In this document: in pieces, positions 10,947 to 22,306 of the stretch | Layout: the number at the start of each line of letters is the position of its first letter | How positions within the stretch are numbered: position 1 is the stretch's first letter | From: Pseudomonas syringae CC1557 | GTDB taxonomy: Bacteria > Pseudomonadota > Gammaproteobacteria > Pseudomonadales > Pseudomonadaceae | Assembly (NCBI RefSeq): GCF_000452705.1 | Contig: NZ_CP007014.1 | Coordinates: 5,300,501-5,364,500, forward strand | DNA: 64,000 bases | Direction of reading: 5' to 3' | Notes under the pieces: model-generated | Seen by the model: the letters and a program-made list of their open reading frames with translations, nothing else | Database searches by the model: none | Told to the model about the DNA's origin: nothing | Position numbers and translations under genes: made by a program

Positions 10947-12890
10947 ATGTTTCGATTGATCAATCACACGCTTGAGAACATGAACGTCAGATTCAAGCTG
11001 TCACTGGGGTTCGGGCTGGTACTGCTGTTGACACTGGTCATCGCCCTGACAGGCTGGCACGGGCTGCACACCCTGATCGACCGCTCCGAATCGCTCTCGG
11101 AAATCGCTCAGCTCGACAGCCTGACCAAAGACCTGCGTGCCGAGCGGATTACTGATCGGGTGGAAAAAACCCCAGAGAGTGCAGCGCTGGTCACCGACAA
11201 GCTCGACGAGATGAAAGTGCGGCTCGACTCATTGGACAGGCTGAGCGAGGAGCAGACGACCATTGCACTGCTCAACGTGCAACGCCAGCTCGTCAATGAC
11301 ATGGAGAAGTCTTTTATTTCTATCCGCGCCAATCGACAGACCCGCGATCAGGTCCTCGGACTACTGAATCAGCGATCGGAACAGGCGCTTAAAGCCATTG
11401 TGCGGGTGGAAGCCGAGGCGCTGAAGGCTGTGAGCCATGAGCAGGACAGCAGCGAGCGAATGGATGAATTCACTAATATTTCCCAGCTCAGAGACCAGAT
11501 TCAGACAGCCCGGTATCAGGTACAGGCCTACACCTATACCACCAGAGAAGCAGATGAAACTGCAGCTATAGCTGCTATCGACGAGGCGCTCAAGGAGGTT
11601 CAGCAAATTGCTCAGGATCGGAGTGAAGGCAAACTTGAGGGGCTGGTGGCGGCCACTGAGGCTCTTCAGGGTTATCGCAAGCAACTGGGTGAGTTCAAAC
11701 AGGTCCAGTCCAAAGCCGAGGCTGATCAGGGAAGCTTGCGCGAGCTTGGTGAACAACTGCTGGAATCCGTCAGCACGCTGACCGACCTGCAGACCGGCCA
11801 GCGTGACAGCGAAGCTGACAACGCGAGTGCCATGCTGATCAGTATTGCCGGAATGGCCTTGCTGATCGGGCTGCTCGCGGCCTGGATCATGACGCGGCAG
11901 ATTACTGTCCCGTTGCGCCAAAGCCTGATTGTTGCTGCGCGTATCGCTCAGGGCGATCTGAGTCAGGACCTGAACGTCACACGTCATGATGAGATGGGCC
12001 AACTGCAGCAAAGCATGCAGACCATGACCGTCAGCCTGCGCGAGTTGATCGGTGGTATTGGCGAGGGTGTTTCGCAAATCGCCAGCGCGGCCGAGCAACT
12101 GTCGGCAGTCACCGAGCAGACCTGCTCAGGGGTCAACAGTCAGAAAGACGAAACCGATCAGGTGGCCACGGCCATGAACGAGATGGCAGCGACCGTACTG
12201 CAAGTTGCCCGCAGTGCTCAGGATGCCTCGCAGGCGGCCGCTCAGGCTGACCAGCAGGCGCGCAATGGTGACGAGGTGGTGGGCCAGGCGATTGGCCAGA
12301 TCGAGCAACTTGCCCGTGAGGTCGTCAGCTCGACCCAGGCCATGAACCAACTCAAACAGGAAAGCAGCAAGATTGTCGGTGTTCTCGACGTGATCAAGTC
12401 TGTTTCGCAGCAAACCAACCTGCTGGCACTGAATGCGGCCATCGAGGCGGCGCGTGCCGGAGAAGCCGGACGCGGGTTTGCCGTGGTCGCCGATGAAGTA
12501 CGTGGCCTGGCACAACGAACCCAGAAGTCCACGGAGGAAATCGAAGACTTGATCGCTGCCTTACAGACCCGTACCCAGCAGGTTGCCAGCACGCTGGACA
12601 GCAGCCGCAGTCTGACGGACAACACGGTAGAACTCAGCCGCCGCGCCGGCAGCTCGCTGGAGCAGATCACCCGTACCGTGGCGACCATCCAGCACATGAA
12701 CGAACAGATCGCCACCGCCAGTGAGGAACAGAGCATGGTCGCCGAACAGATCAACCGCAACGTCATCCGCGTGCGCGACATATCCGAACAGACCGCCGCA
12801 GCCAGCGCACAGACAGCCGCCTCAAGTGTTGAACTGGCGAGGCTCGGCGTCCATCTGCAGGGGCTGATGGGGAAATTTCGGATGAGTTGA
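10947..12890 (+). CDS. Methyl-accepting chemotaxis protein, paralogue of the preceding gene
   Basis: A 647-residue chemoreceptor with the same architecture as its upstream neighbour: first membrane segment about residues 20-42, long periplasmic helical (probably HBM) domain, second segment about 295-317, HAMP and a signalling domain. A TTG 15 bases earlier keeps the frame open, but CAGGAGG at 10935-10941 selects the ATG at 10947. The signalling halves are near-identical while the sensor halves are strongly diverged: the [10 protein letters not shown] segment of the first receptor is LRAERITDR here. This suggests a tandem duplication followed by a change of ligand. Confidence 0.9.
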   Translation: MFRLINHTLENMNVRFKLSLGFGLVLLLTLVIALTGWHGLHTLIDRSESLSEIAQLDSLTKDLRAERITDRVEKTPESAALVTDKLDEMKVRLDSLDRLSEEQTTIALLNVQRQLVNDMEKSFISIRANRQTRDQVLGLLNQRSEQALKAIVRVEAEALKAVSHEQDSSERMDEFTNISQLRDQIQTARYQVQAYTYTTREADETAAIAAIDEALKEVQQIAQDRSEGKLEGLVAATEALQGYRKQLGEFKQVQSKAEADQGSLRELGEQLLESVSTLTDLQTGQRDSEADNASAMLISIAGMALLIGLLAAWIMTRQITVPLRQSLIVAARIAQGDLSQDLNVTRHDEMGQLQQSMQTMTVSLRELIGGIGEGVSQIASAAEQLSAVTEQTCSGVNSQKDETDQVATAMNEMAATVLQVARSAQDASQAAAQADQQARNGDEVVGQAIGQIEQLAREVVSSTQAMNQLKQESSKIVGVLDVIKSVSQQTNLLALNAAIEAARAGEAGRGFAVVADEVRGLAQRTQKSTEEIEDLIAALQTRTQQVASTLDSSRSLTDNTVELSRRAGSSLEQITRTVATIQHMNEQIATASEEQSMVAEQINRNVIRVRDISEQTAAASAQTAASSVELARLGVHLQGLMGKFRMS

Positions 12891-12916
12891 CAGGTACGTG
12901 CGCGAGGCGCAGATGG

Positions 12917-13024
12917 TTGACGCAGAGCGTCACGAAAAACATTCCTACGCTGCAGCGTGAGGCAAGAACACTATTGTGCCCATGATCGGCGTGGGGATGC
13001 AGTTCTGGACGCTCTGCGTCCGCT
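12917..13024. repeat. Interspersed GACGC palindromic repeats, inverted pair
   Basis: Begins with GACGCAGAGCGTC (12919-12931) and ends with GGACGCTCTGCGTCC (13007-13021), with a degenerate TGCAGCGTGAGG stretch between. It is the same family and head-to-head layout as the 588-780 copy, and lies where the chemoreceptor and opgH converge. Confidence 0.7.
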
Positions 13025-13050
13025 CTTGGCCATGTATGAAGACCCCATAA

Positions 13051-13084
13051 AAAGCCCCTGAAGCAATGTGCTTCAGGGGCTTCT
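13051..13084 (-). terminator. Rho-independent terminator of opgG-opgH
   Basis: A perfect 11-bp stem GCCCCTGAAGC (13054-13064) / GCTTCAGGGGC (13070-13080) with a 5-base loop. On the - strand it is followed by TTTTTAT. It lies just beyond the opgH stop. Confidence 0.88.
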
Positions 13085-13100
13085 TCGTCACCGGTCGGGT

Positions 13101-15683
13101 TTAAACCAACACCGGCTCCGAGGCTTTGTCGACAGGCTGCAACGGCAGCAATGGCGCGTGTGGATCAGCTTCGATAGAAGCTCTCCAGGCGGCCAGCCAC
13201 TCTTCGTGACCTTCGCTCCAGACGCGCTCGTGCAAGCGGCCAAGAGCAACCGGGTCGCTCAACAACATCAGACGTTCCTGATTGTCGAGTTTCGCCGGAC
13301 CCACCTTGAGCGCATGATCAACGCGTTCCATACGTACGACTTCGATCGGCTGAGCCTGGCGGTGACGCGAAGTTGCCAAGGCACATGCCAACGCATTCTG
13401 ACGAGGATCGACCACCGCACGAATGAAGCCTTGTTTCAGGGCATGCCAACGGTTCTCGTGGGTGTACTGATCAGTGGAGACCAGCTCTTGCGGTGGCTCG
13501 AACTCTTCAGGAATCAGGAAGAATTTCTCGTCACGCGCCTTGAGGCCCAGACCGGTACGGCTGGAAATCACCGACACCGGAATCGACAGCATCAACGACA
13601 CAACGATCGGTGCCAACCACCACAGGAAGCTCGGGTTCAGCCAGAACACCAGCAGTGCCCAGCACGCGCCCAGCAGGGTTTGCGGACCATGACGCTTGAC
13701 CGCTTCAAGCCAGGGCGTGGAGTCGTCGTCGCGTTGCGGCGAGTTCCAGGTCGCGGCCCAGCCCAGGAAGGCAGCCAGTACGAAGCGGGTGTGGAACAGC
13801 ATACGCACCGGAGCCAGCAGCACCGAGAACAGCATTTCCAGCAGCATCGACACGGTGACCTTGAACTTGCCGCCGAAGCCCTTCGCACCCTTCGCCCAGA
13901 TCAGAATGACGCTGAGCAGTTTAGGCAGGAACAACAGCACGATGGTGGTCGAGAACAGCGCAACAGCGCGTTCCGGATGCCATTGTGGCCATAGCGGATA
14001 CAACTGACGAGGTTCCAGGAAGTAGGTCGGCTCCATCAGCGTGTTCACCGCCAGCAGGGCTGTGGACAACACGAGGAAGAAGAACCACAACGGCGCTGAC
14101 AGGTATGACATCACGCCGGTCAGGAACACTGCGCGGTGAACCGGGTGCATACCCTTGACCAGGAACAGCCGGAAGTTCATCAGGTTACCGTGGCACCAGC
14201 GACGGTCACGCTTGAGTTCGTCCAGCAGGTTCGGTGGCAGTTCTTCATAGCTGCCTGGCAGATCGTAGGCAATCCACACGCCCCAGCCGGCACGGCGCAT
14301 CAGCGCAGCTTCAACGAAGTCGTGAGACAGAATTGCACCGGCGAACGCACCTTTACCAGGCAACGGCGCCAGGGCGCAGTGCTCGATGAACGGCTTCATG
14401 CGGATGATCGCGTTGTGACCCCAGTAGTGGGATTCACCCAACTGCCAGAAGTGCAGACCGGCAGTGAACAGCGGACCGTAGACGCGGGTGGCGAACTGCT
14501 GCATGCGGGCATACAGCGTGTCCATGCCCGACGCACGCGGCGCAGTCTGGATGATACCGGCGTCTGGTGTGGCTTCCATCAGACGAACCAGACTGGTCAG
14601 GCATTCACCGCTCATGACGCTGTCGGCATCCAGCACGACCATGTAGCGGTACTCGCTGCCCCAGCGACGGCAGAAGTCGTCGAGATTGCCGCTTTTACGT
14701 TTCACGCGACGGCGACGGCGGCGATAGAAAATCCGTCCGAAGCCTTTGGTCTCGCGGCACACGTCCAGCCAGGCCTGTTGCTCGGCAACGGCGATGTCGG
14801 TTTCGTTGGTGTCGCTGAGCACGAAGAAATCGAAACGGTCGAGGTCACCCGTGGCCGCTACCGATTCGAACGTAGCGCGCAGACCGGCGAAAACCCGCGG
14901 CACGTCTTCGTTACAGATCGGCATGACCAGCGCGGTACGTGCGCCCTTCTCGATCGGCTCATTGCCAGCGCTGGCACCGGAGATGCGATATTTATCACGC
15001 CCGGTGAGCAGCTCCAGAAAGCCCATCAGTGCCGTCCAGAAACCGGCCGACACCCAGCAGAACAGAATCCCGAACAGCAACAGGATACTGGTCTGCAAGG
15101 CATACGGCAGCACCTGCAAGGCCGTCTGCACAAAGGTCTGACGGGTGATTTCGTCCAGCGAAACCAGCGACCAGCCCTGATACGGCAGAATGCCTTTCAT
15201 GTAAGAGCCAGCCACAATCGTCTGACCCAGCATCAGGATCAGCAGAATGTAACGACGGATCGAGCCGACCGTACGCCAGCGGGCCTTGGGCAAATCCCGA
15301 GGCAGATCGCTGTGATCCGGCTTGGGCGGGTTTTTCTTGCCGGTCAGGCGACGCCAGCCGCGCACCAGAATATTGGTGCGCCATGGCTCTGGCACCACCT
15401 TGGTCCGGTGAATCGGCGGCGTCGCTTTCAGACGCAGACGACCACTCGCATCGACGTCGAGCATCTCGGCGTCCTGCAACTCGTCTGCGGTTGACAGCAA
15501 CAGGCGACGGCCCACCGAAGCCTGAGCGGCCTCGGCCGGATCGACGGCCGGCTGGGCCGAAAGGCGTTCATGCAGCTCGGCGAAGGTCTTGCAGCCGGCA
15601 AGTTCTGCCCGCTGCTCATCGCTCATCGGTAAATGCGCCAGGTACTCGTTCAGAGACACTGGCACCGGTAGAGAATTACTCAT
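13101..15683 (-). CDS. opgH: Glucans biosynthesis glucosyltransferase OpgH (MdoH)
   Basis: An 860-residue inner-membrane glycosyltransferase of family 2 that polymerises and exports the beta-1,2 glucan backbone of osmoregulated periplasmic glucans. After an N-terminal cytoplasmic region and two membrane segments comes the GT2 domain with [11 protein letters not shown], the [13 protein letters not shown] segment and the RRWCHGN motif, then a cluster of C-terminal membrane segments. The start overlaps the opgG stop by 8 bases. In P. syringae this locus was first described as hrpM, needed for full virulence and the hypersensitive response (established knowledge). Confidence 0.97.
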   Translation of the reverse strand: MSNSLPVPVSLNEYLAHLPMSDEQRAELAGCKTFAELHERLSAQPAVDPAEAAQASVGRRLLLSTADELQDAEMLDVDASGRLRLKATPPIHRTKVVPEPWRTNILVRGWRRLTGKKNPPKPDHSDLPRDLPKARWRTVGSIRRYILLILMLGQTIVAGSYMKGILPYQGWSLVSLDEITRQTFVQTALQVLPYALQTSILLLFGILFCWVSAGFWTALMGFLELLTGRDKYRISGASAGNEPIEKGARTALVMPICNEDVPRVFAGLRATFESVAATGDLDRFDFFVLSDTNETDIAVAEQQAWLDVCRETKGFGRIFYRRRRRRVKRKSGNLDDFCRRWGSEYRYMVVLDADSVMSGECLTSLVRLMEATPDAGIIQTAPRASGMDTLYARMQQFATRVYGPLFTAGLHFWQLGESHYWGHNAIIRMKPFIEHCALAPLPGKGAFAGAILSHDFVEAALMRRAGWGVWIAYDLPGSYEELPPNLLDELKRDRRWCHGNLMNFRLFLVKGMHPVHRAVFLTGVMSYLSAPLWFFFLVLSTALLAVNTLMEPTYFLEPRQLYPLWPQWHPERAVALFSTTIVLLFLPKLLSVILIWAKGAKGFGGKFKVTVSMLLEMLFSVLLAPVRMLFHTRFVLAAFLGWAATWNSPQRDDDSTPWLEAVKRHGPQTLLGACWALLVFWLNPSFLWWLAPIVVSLMLSIPVSVISSRTGLGLKARDEKFFLIPEEFEPPQELVSTDQYTHENRWHALKQGFIRAVVDPRQNALACALATSRHRQAQPIEVVRMERVDHALKVGPAKLDNQERLMLLSDPVALGRLHERVWSEGHEEWLAAWRASIEADPHAPLLPLQPVDKASEPVLV

Positions 15684-17598
15684 CGCTCGGCAACTGATAA
15701 CTCCAGGTCTCGGTCATGACTTGCAACGTCTTGGCCGGCTCTGGATGGGTGGGTGCAGCTTCGGTTTCAGGCTGCTGAATCTCTTTACCGTCCTTGCCCT
15801 TGGCTACGTCGGCTTTGGCTGCATCAGCCTTGGCAACGTCACCTTTGGCAGCGTCGGCCTTGGATGCGTCAGCCTTGCCAGCTTCAGGTTTGGCGGTCTC
15901 GGACTTGGCGGCTTCAGGCTTCGGCGCATCGGCCTTGGCAATTTCTACCTGATCGTTGGCGGACTCTTTGGCAACTGCCGGCTTGGCAGCTTCCTTGGCG
16001 GCGGCTTTCTTCTCGTCAGCTTTATCAGCAACGAGCAGCGCAGGTTCCTTGCCCGGTTCGGCAGGAATTTCACGCAGCAGGTAAGCGCTCATCTCGGTCG
16101 GCTTGCCAGCATCCTTGACCTTGACGCGCAGGGTCAGGCGATAGCCTTTGGTGACAGGGTTGTAGCGCAGGTTGTTTTCGACCAGCTCGACGTTGTCGTC
16201 AGTGGTGACCTGGCTGCGGATGGTCTTGTCTTCCGGCAAGGCAGCCAGTACCGGGCCAACGAAGTCGACCAGGAAAGCGAGGCTGCCATCCGGCTGACGC
16301 ACCAGGTTGGACTGACGCACGTCACCGATAGAGCGTTGAGTCTGCTTGACCCAACCCAGATCCGGCGAGTGAATCGAGTTTTCCTGCATGGTCCAGTGCA
16401 GACGGTAGTCGAAGCTCATCTGTTCGCCCGGCGCAGCCAGGGTATCAGGCTTCCAGAACGCTACGATGTTGTCGTTGGTTTCGTCGGCGGTCGGAATCTC
16501 GACCAGATCGACAGTACCTTTGCCCCAGTCACCCTTAGGCTCGATCCAGGCGCTTGGGCGCTTGTCGTAGCGATCATCAAGGTCTTCGTACTGGCTGAAA
16601 TCGCGGCCGCGTTGCAGCAGACCGAAACCACGCGGATTTTCGACCGAAAAGCTGCTGATGGACAGGTGTTTAGGGTTGTTCAGCGGACGCCACAACCACT
16701 GGCCATTGGCTGCCTGAATCGACAGACCGCTGGAATCGTGCAGCTCGCGACGGAAGTTAGGCACACGCGAAGGCTGGTTGGCACCGAACAGGAACATACT
16801 GGTCAGTGGGGCAACACCCAGTTTGGTGACCTTGTCACGCAGGAACACACGCGATTTGACGTCAACCAGCGTGTTGGTGCCAGGACGCAGGGTCAACTGG
16901 TAGGCGCCAGTAGCGCGCGGCGAGTCGAGCAGAGCGAAGATCACCAGATGGTTGTCATCCGGGCCTGGCTTCTCGATCCAGAATTCCTTGAAGCGCGGGA
17001 ACTCTTCGCCGGACGGCAATGCAGTGTCGATGGCCAGGCCGCGCGCGGACAAACCATAGACCTGACCCTTGCCGATCACGCGGAAGTAGCTCGCGCCCAG
17101 CATCGTCATGATCTCGTCCTGCTTGTCATCCTTGTTGATCGGATACAGGACACGGAAACCGGCATAGCCCAGTTTCTCGGTGGATTTCGGGTCGATCTTC
17201 AGATCGCCGAAATCGAAACGACTCGCGTCGTATTTGATTTCGTCAACGCTGGTCGCGGTCACTTCGTTGATCTTGACCGGCGTATCGAAGTGCATGCCCT
17301 GGTGGTAGAAAGACACCTTGAACGGCGTCTTGTCGCCCGCCCATTCGGCCTTGTCGTCACGGAAGCGGATCTTCTGATAATCAGCGAACTTCATTTCGCG
17401 CAGTTCGTTCGGAAGATTGCTCCTCGGAGCCTCGAACTTCTGCCCGGCCATTTCTTTGGCCTTCGCCGTTACATCATCAAGACTGAACGCCCAGAGCTGG
17501 CCTGCACTGAACAGGCAGACAAGGGCAGAGCTTGCCAGAAGCGCACTACGCAACCGCTTGACGGGTGTCTTTGGAGCATCACAGGGACTAACAATCAC
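15676..17598 (-). CDS. opgG: Glucans biosynthesis protein OpgG (MdoG) with Lys/Ala-rich insert
   Basis: A 640-residue periplasmic protein that, with OpgH, builds or branches periplasmic glucans. The GTG at 17598 ([15 protein letters not shown] six bases upstream) gives the usual pseudomonad start; the open frame goes two codons further to a TTG. A signal peptide ([18 protein letters not shown]) comes first, then the OpgG beta-sandwich domains. From about residue 513 to 624 there is a low-complexity stretch of KADAAK/KPEAAK-like repeats, after which the conserved last strand [14 protein letters not shown] resumes. OpgG proteins of enteric bacteria are about 510 residues, so the extra length is this insert. 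First gene of the operon. Confidence 0.95.
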   Translation of the reverse strand: MIVSPCDAPKTPVKRLRSALLASSALVCLFSAGQLWAFSLDDVTAKAKEMAGQKFEAPRSNLPNELREMKFADYQKIRFRDDKAEWAGDKTPFKVSFYHQGMHFDTPVKINEVTATSVDEIKYDASRFDFGDLKIDPKSTEKLGYAGFRVLYPINKDDKQDEIMTMLGASYFRVIGKGQVYGLSARGLAIDTALPSGEEFPRFKEFWIEKPGPDDNHLVIFALLDSPRATGAYQLTLRPGTNTLVDVKSRVFLRDKVTKLGVAPLTSMFLFGANQPSRVPNFRRELHDSSGLSIQAANGQWLWRPLNNPKHLSISSFSVENPRGFGLLQRGRDFSQYEDLDDRYDKRPSAWIEPKGDWGKGTVDLVEIPTADETNDNIVAFWKPDTLAAPGEQMSFDYRLHWTMQENSIHSPDLGWVKQTQRSIGDVRQSNLVRQPDGSLAFLVDFVGPVLAALPEDKTIRSQVTTDDNVELVENNLRYNPVTKGYRLTLRVKVKDAGKPTEMSAYLLREIPAEPGKEPALLVADKADEKKAAAKEAAKPAVAKESANDQVEIAKADAPKPEAAKSETAKPEAGKADASKADAAKGDVAKADAAKADVAKGKDGKEIQQPETEAAPTHPEPAKTLQVMTETWSYQLPSDE

Positions 17599-17863
17599 GA
17601 GCAACCCTCGCCGAAAACAGATGAAAAAACCAACGGCCAGCTATTGAATGCCAGGTTGGCGAGCATTGTTCCGACTCCGAATGGGCTTAATGATTCCCCA
17701 ACCGACGTCAGAACCGCTTGTGTCATACCAAATGGACCAACCAGTGCCGATCCCCATAACGCGCGATTATCCAGCAGCTCGCGTTACAACGCATCAGGTA
17801 TGACAAAGTATTTATCTTCCGTACGATTTTTAATTCGGTAAAAAAACCAGATGAAATCGTAGC

Positions 17864-18301
17864 TTACGTGTCCAGCAAAAACGTGACCGGCCCATCGTTT
17901 ATCAGGTGCACTTGCATATCCGCACCAAATTGGCCCGCTGCGACAAGCGGATGCGCGATTCTGGCCTGGCTTAGCAAGTAATCGAACAACTCGGCGCCCA
18001 ATGCCGGAGCAGCCGCCTTCGAGAAGCTCGGACGCATGCCGCTTTTGGTGTCTGCAGCCAGGGTGAACTGTGAAACCAGCAGCAGCCCGCCCTGCACGTC
18101 GCGCAAGGACAGGTTCATTTTGCCGTCGGCATCACTGAACACTCGATAATTGAGCAGCTTGTGAAGCAACTTATCGGCACTGGCCCGGGTGTCTTGAGGC
18201 TCTATTCCGACCAGTACCAAAATGCCCTGATCAATAGCGCCGACCACCTCTGTCTCAACCTCGACGCGCGCACTGCGCACGCGCTGCAACAAACCTTTCA
18301 T
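17864..18301 (-). CDS. dtd: D-aminoacyl-tRNA deacylase
   Basis: A 145-residue DTD-family enzyme that removes D-amino acids from mischarged tRNAs. The start [15 protein letters not shown] and the two active-site motifs, SQFTLAADT (family SQFTL) and the terminal [11 protein letters not shown] (family NxGPVT), are intact. The length is typical. It follows pip with a 39-base gap on the same strand, as a probable operon. Confidence 0.97.
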   Translation of the reverse strand: MKGLLQRVRSARVEVETEVVGAIDQGILVLVGIEPQDTRASADKLLHKLLNYRVFSDADGKMNLSLRDVQGGLLLVSQFTLAADTKSGMRPSFSKAAAPALGAELFDYLLSQARIAHPLVAAGQFGADMQVHLINDGPVTFLLDT

Positions 18302-18340
18302 AAAGACTTTCCAAAGCTCGGCAAGAACATAAGGACGCTA

Positions 18341-19312
18341 TCAGGCTTCTTCAGGGGGCAGATCAAGCAGATTTTGTGCTACCTGCGCCGCTGCACGGAC
18401 CAGCGCGTCGGCAATACCCGTTTCGGACGCCGAATGCCCTGCGTCGCGAATCACCTGCAGCTCGCTGCCGGGCCAGTTCTGGTGCAATTCCCACGCATTA
18501 TCCAGCGGGCAGATGACGTCGTAGCGGCCATGGACAATGATTGCGGGCAGGTGCGCGATTTTCGGCATGTCGCGAATCAGCTGATTCTCTTCCAGAAACG
18601 CCTTGTTCATAAAGTAGTGGCATTCGATGCGCGCGATGGAAAGGGCACGGTGCGGATCGGTAAAGCGGTCGACGACCTGGGGGTTGGGGCGCAAGGTTGC
18701 GCAACGGCCTTCCCACGTAGACCAGGCTTTGGCGGCATGCATCTGGGCGATCTGATCCGGGCCGGTGAGACGCTTGTGGAAGGCCGTGAGAATATCGTCG
18801 CGCTCATCGAGCGGGATCGGCGCGAGGTAATCCTGCCAGTAATCCGGGAACAGGCGGCTGGCACCGGCTTGATAAAACCAGTCGATTTCCTGCTGACGGG
18901 CGAGAAATACGCCGCGCAGGATCAGCGCATGCACGCGATCCGGATGGGTCTGGGCGTAGGCCAGCGCCAGCGTCGAACCCCACGAACCGCCGAACAGCAC
19001 CCATTTGTCGATACCCAGATGCTCACGAATCGCTTCAAGGTCTTCGACCAACTTCCAGGTGGTGTTGTTTTCCAGGCTGGCGTGCGGCGTCGAGCGACCG
19101 CAACCGCGCTGGTCGAAGGTGACAATGCGGTATAGATTCGGATCGAAATAGCAGCGGCTGTTTGCATCACACCCGGAACCCGGACCACCGTGGATGAATA
19201 CCACTGGCAGACCTTCAGGCGAGCCGCTTTCGTCGACGTAGAGCACATGCGGTTGTTCCACGGCCAGATCGTGCCGGGCGTAGGGTTTGATCTGCGGGTA
19301 CAAAGTCTGCAT
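18341..19312 (-). CDS. pip: Proline iminopeptidase
   Basis: A 323-residue alpha/beta hydrolase that removes N-terminal proline from peptides. The oxyanion motif VVFIHGGPGSG, the nucleophile elbow FGGSWGS and the late VHGRYDVICP and DAGHSASE segments carrying Asp and His match the S33 family. The ATG at 19312 (MQTLYPQIKPY) has GGAG upstream and is the normal family start; 15 more codons are open upstream. Confidence 0.96.
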   Translation of the reverse strand: MQTLYPQIKPYARHDLAVEQPHVLYVDESGSPEGLPVVFIHGGPGSGCDANSRCYFDPNLYRIVTFDQRGCGRSTPHASLENNTTWKLVEDLEAIREHLGIDKWVLFGGSWGSTLALAYAQTHPDRVHALILRGVFLARQQEIDWFYQAGASRLFPDYWQDYLAPIPLDERDDILTAFHKRLTGPDQIAQMHAAKAWSTWEGRCATLRPNPQVVDRFTDPHRALSIARIECHYFMNKAFLEENQLIRDMPKIAHLPAIIVHGRYDVICPLDNAWELHQNWPGSELQVIRDAGHSASETGIADALVRAAAQVAQNLLDLPPEEA

Positions 19313-19591
19313 AAGTGCTCCATAAGTCCGGTTAAGAGGCTTCTGATGTCCTGCCAACGGGCATCATAAACCCGAAACGAAGAATCAGCATGCTGCACGT
19401 CATTGATTAACATGGAACAATCAATGCAAGCGTTTTGCCAATTTGCCAGGTTCGCGAACCAGAACAGTCAGGCTGGGTCGAAGCGTGAGTCGTAAGCCGA
19501 TTTATTTCTCTTTTTACAGGAAATAACTGACGACACGCCTACAGTCTAAGAATCCCATATCCCATTCGTCAGACTACTTGAGGTTGTATCG

Positions 19592-22042
19592 ATGTCTCAG
19601 GAACCACTTGTTCGTGACGCTGACGTGGCTGCATTCCGCGCCGCTGTGCTCGCCAAACTCACCTATTCGGTGGGCAAGGACCCCGACCATGCGTTTGAGC
19701 ATGACTGGTTTGAAGCCACCGCCCTTGCCGCGCGCGACCACATGGTCGAGCACTGGATGGATCACACGCGACAGATCTACCGCAAGGTGCAGAAACGGGT
19801 TTACTACCTGTCGCTGGAATTCCTGATCGGCCGGCTGTTATACGACAGCCTGAGCAACCTCGGGTTGCTCGAAGTCGCTCGTGAAGCACTCACCGAGCTG
19901 GGCGTCGATATTGAACGCATCCGCTTGCTGGAACCGGATGCAGCCTTGGGTAACGGCGGCCTGGGTCGCCTGGCGGCGTGCTTCATGGAAAGCATGTCGA
20001 CCCTCGGTGTTGCAGCTCACGGTTACGGCATTCGTTACGAGCACGGCCTGTTCCGTCAGGGCATCGTCGATGGCTGGCAGCAAGAGCAGACCGAGAACTG
20101 GCTGGACTTCGGCAACCCATGGGAATTCGAACGCCCTGAGGTGGTGTATTCCATCGGTTTCGGCGGCAGCGTCGACACCATCACGTCGGAATCCGGTGAG
20201 CCGCGCCATGCATGGCGTCCGGGCGAAACCGTCCGCGCCATCGCCTACGACACCCCCGTAGTGGGCTGGCGCGGCAAGAGCGTGAACACCTTGCGCCTGT
20301 GGCGTGCCCGTGCAGTCGAAGATCTGCACCTGGAGCGCTTCAACGCAGGTGACCACTTTGGCGCGGTCGCCGAAGTGGTGCGCGCCGAAAGCATTTCCCG
20401 CGTGCTCTATCCCAACGATGCGACCGAAGCGGGCCAGGAACTGCGCCTGCGTCAGGAATACTTCTTTGTTTCCGCATCGCTGCAGGACCTGCTGCGTCGC
20501 CACCTGAACCAGCATGCGACGCTGACCGATCTGGCTGATCACGCTGCGATCCAGATGAACGATACGCACCCTTCGATCGCCGTGGCCGAACTGATGCGTC
20601 AGTTGATCGACAACCACAACATTGCGTGGGACACCGCCTGGAAAATCACCGTCGGCACCCTCGGCTATACCAACCACACGCTGCTGCCGGAAGCGCTGGA
20701 GACCTGGTCGGTCGGCCTGATGGAACGGATGCTGCCGCGCCACATGCAGATCATCTACCTGATCAACGCGCAACATATCGATACGCTGCGCGCCAAAGGG
20801 GTCGACGACGTCAACGTACTGCGTTCGGTGTCGTTGATCGAAGAAGACAATGGCCGCCGCGTGCGCATGGGCAACCTGGCGTTCCTCGGCTCGCACAGCG
20901 TCAACGGTGTGTCGGCGTTGCACACCCAGTTGATGCGCAAGACCGTGTTCGCCGAGCTGCACAAGATCTATCCGGACCGGATCAACAACAAGACCAACGG
21001 CATCACCTTCCGCCGCTGGCTGTTTCAGGCCAATCCGAAGCTCACCGAGATGCTCGTCGAGGCGCTGGGTGAAGATGTACTGGATAACGCCGAGACTCGG
21101 CTGAAGGAGCTTGAGCCGTTCGCCGAGAAGTCCTCGTTCCGCAGGCAGATGGCTGATCAGCGCCTGCACAGCAAGCGTGCACTGGCAGCGATCATTCACG
21201 AACGCCTGGGTATTGCCGTCAATCCGGCGGCGATGTTCGACGTTCAGGTCAAGCGTATCCACGAATACAAGCGCCAGTTGCTGAACCTGTTCCATACCGT
21301 GGCGCTGTATCAGGCCATTCGTGCCGAGCCAGGTACGGACTGGGTGCCGCGTGTGAAGATCTTCGCGGGCAAGGCGGCGGCCAGCTATCACTCAGCCAAG
21401 CTGATCATCAAGCTGACCAACGACATCGCGCGGACCGTGAACAGCGACCCCACAGTACGTGGCCTGCTGAAAGTCGTGTTCATGCCCAACTACAACGTCA
21501 GCCTGGCGGAAAGCATCATTCCGGCAGCCGACCTTTCCGAGCAGATTTCCACTGCCGGCCTGGAAGCTTCCGGCACCAGCAACATGAAGTTCGGCCTCAA
21601 CGGCGCGCTGACCATCGGCACGCTGGACGGTGCCAACGTGGAAATGAGCGAGCAGGTCGGGCTGGAACACATGTTCATCTTCGGCATGACCTCGCAACAG
21701 GTCGAAGCCCGCAAGCAGGCCGGCGACTTCAGCGCGCATGCCGACGTGGCGGCTTCGGGACGCCTGAATGATGTATTGCAGGCGATTCGCGGCGGGGTGT
21801 TCTCGCCGGATGATCCGAACCGTTATGTCGGACTGGTCGATCAGCTGCTGGCGTATGACCGCTTCCTGGTCTGCGCTGACTTCGATTCGTACTGGGCAGC
21901 CCAAGCCAAGGTCGAAGAACGCTGGCACGACTCCAAGGAATGGTGGCGCTCGGCGGTACTCAACACTGCGCGCATGGGCTGGTTCTCTTCGGACCGGACC
22001 ATTCGTGAGTACGCCGGGGATATCTGGAAGGCGCTGGACTGA
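19592..22042 (+). CDS. glgP: Glycogen/maltodextrin phosphorylase
   Basis: An 816-residue GT35 phosphorylase that releases glucose-1-phosphate from alpha-1,4 glucans. Family motifs include the LGNGGLGRLAACFMES segment, VKRIHEYKRQLLN and the PLP-lysine segment EASGTSNMKFGLNGAL. GAGG sits upstream of the ATG. No other glg gene is adjacent, so it is a stand-alone copy between divergent pip and the DUF2339 gene. Confidence 0.97.
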   Translation: MSQEPLVRDADVAAFRAAVLAKLTYSVGKDPDHAFEHDWFEATALAARDHMVEHWMDHTRQIYRKVQKRVYYLSLEFLIGRLLYDSLSNLGLLEVAREALTELGVDIERIRLLEPDAALGNGGLGRLAACFMESMSTLGVAAHGYGIRYEHGLFRQGIVDGWQQEQTENWLDFGNPWEFERPEVVYSIGFGGSVDTITSESGEPRHAWRPGETVRAIAYDTPVVGWRGKSVNTLRLWRARAVEDLHLERFNAGDHFGAVAEVVRAESISRVLYPNDATEAGQELRLRQEYFFVSASLQDLLRRHLNQHATLTDLADHAAIQMNDTHPSIAVAELMRQLIDNHNIAWDTAWKITVGTLGYTNHTLLPEALETWSVGLMERMLPRHMQIIYLINAQHIDTLRAKGVDDVNVLRSVSLIEEDNGRRVRMGNLAFLGSHSVNGVSALHTQLMRKTVFAELHKIYPDRINNKTNGITFRRWLFQANPKLTEMLVEALGEDVLDNAETRLKELEPFAEKSSFRRQMADQRLHSKRALAAIIHERLGIAVNPAAMFDVQVKRIHEYKRQLLNLFHTVALYQAIRAEPGTDWVPRVKIFAGKAAASYHSAKLIIKLTNDIARTVNSDPTVRGLLKVVFMPNYNVSLAESIIPAADLSEQISTAGLEASGTSNMKFGLNGALTIGTLDGANVEMSEQVGLEHMFIFGMTSQQVEARKQAGDFSAHADVAASGRLNDVLQAIRGGVFSPDDPNRYVGLVDQLLAYDRFLVCADFDSYWAAQAKVEERWHDSKEWWRSAVLNTARMGWFSSDRTIREYAGDIWKALD

Positions 22043-22074
22043 CGTTAAAGCTTGAAATACGACAGTTCCGTAGT

Positions 22075-22111
22075 GTGGGAGCGAGCCGGGCGACGCCCGG
22101 CTTGCTCCCAC
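22075..22111. repeat. Pseudomonas REP-type hairpin downstream of glgP
   Basis: A 37-base near-perfect hairpin with ends GTGGGAGC and GCTCCCAC and a GC-rich core GCCGGGCGACGCCCGGC. The GTGGGAGC terminus is that of the widespread pseudomonad REP family. It lies 32 bases after the glgP stop and could also attenuate transcription, although no T tract follows. Confidence 0.85.
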
Positions 22112-22306
22112 TCGGATGTGTCTTGAGCTGAAAGTTTGATTACAGCGCTCATGGCGCTGAATCTCGTTACCACTCCTGGACTGCCCCCCCCGAAAGGCGT
22201 CCAGAACTCCCGTGTCTGCGGGCCGCATAAAACATACAAACGATCTCAGCCCGCCTCTATATACTGCCCTCGATAAACCTTCACACACCGAAAAGGATGT
22301 CGTCGC

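Noticed and set aside
14136..15494. 452-codon + strand open frame
   Set aside because: Antisense to opgH, whose GT2 motifs are intact.
15589..17841. 750-codon + strand open frame
   Set aside because: Antisense to opgG, which has clear family motifs, a signal peptide and a ribosome site; the + strand product matches nothing.
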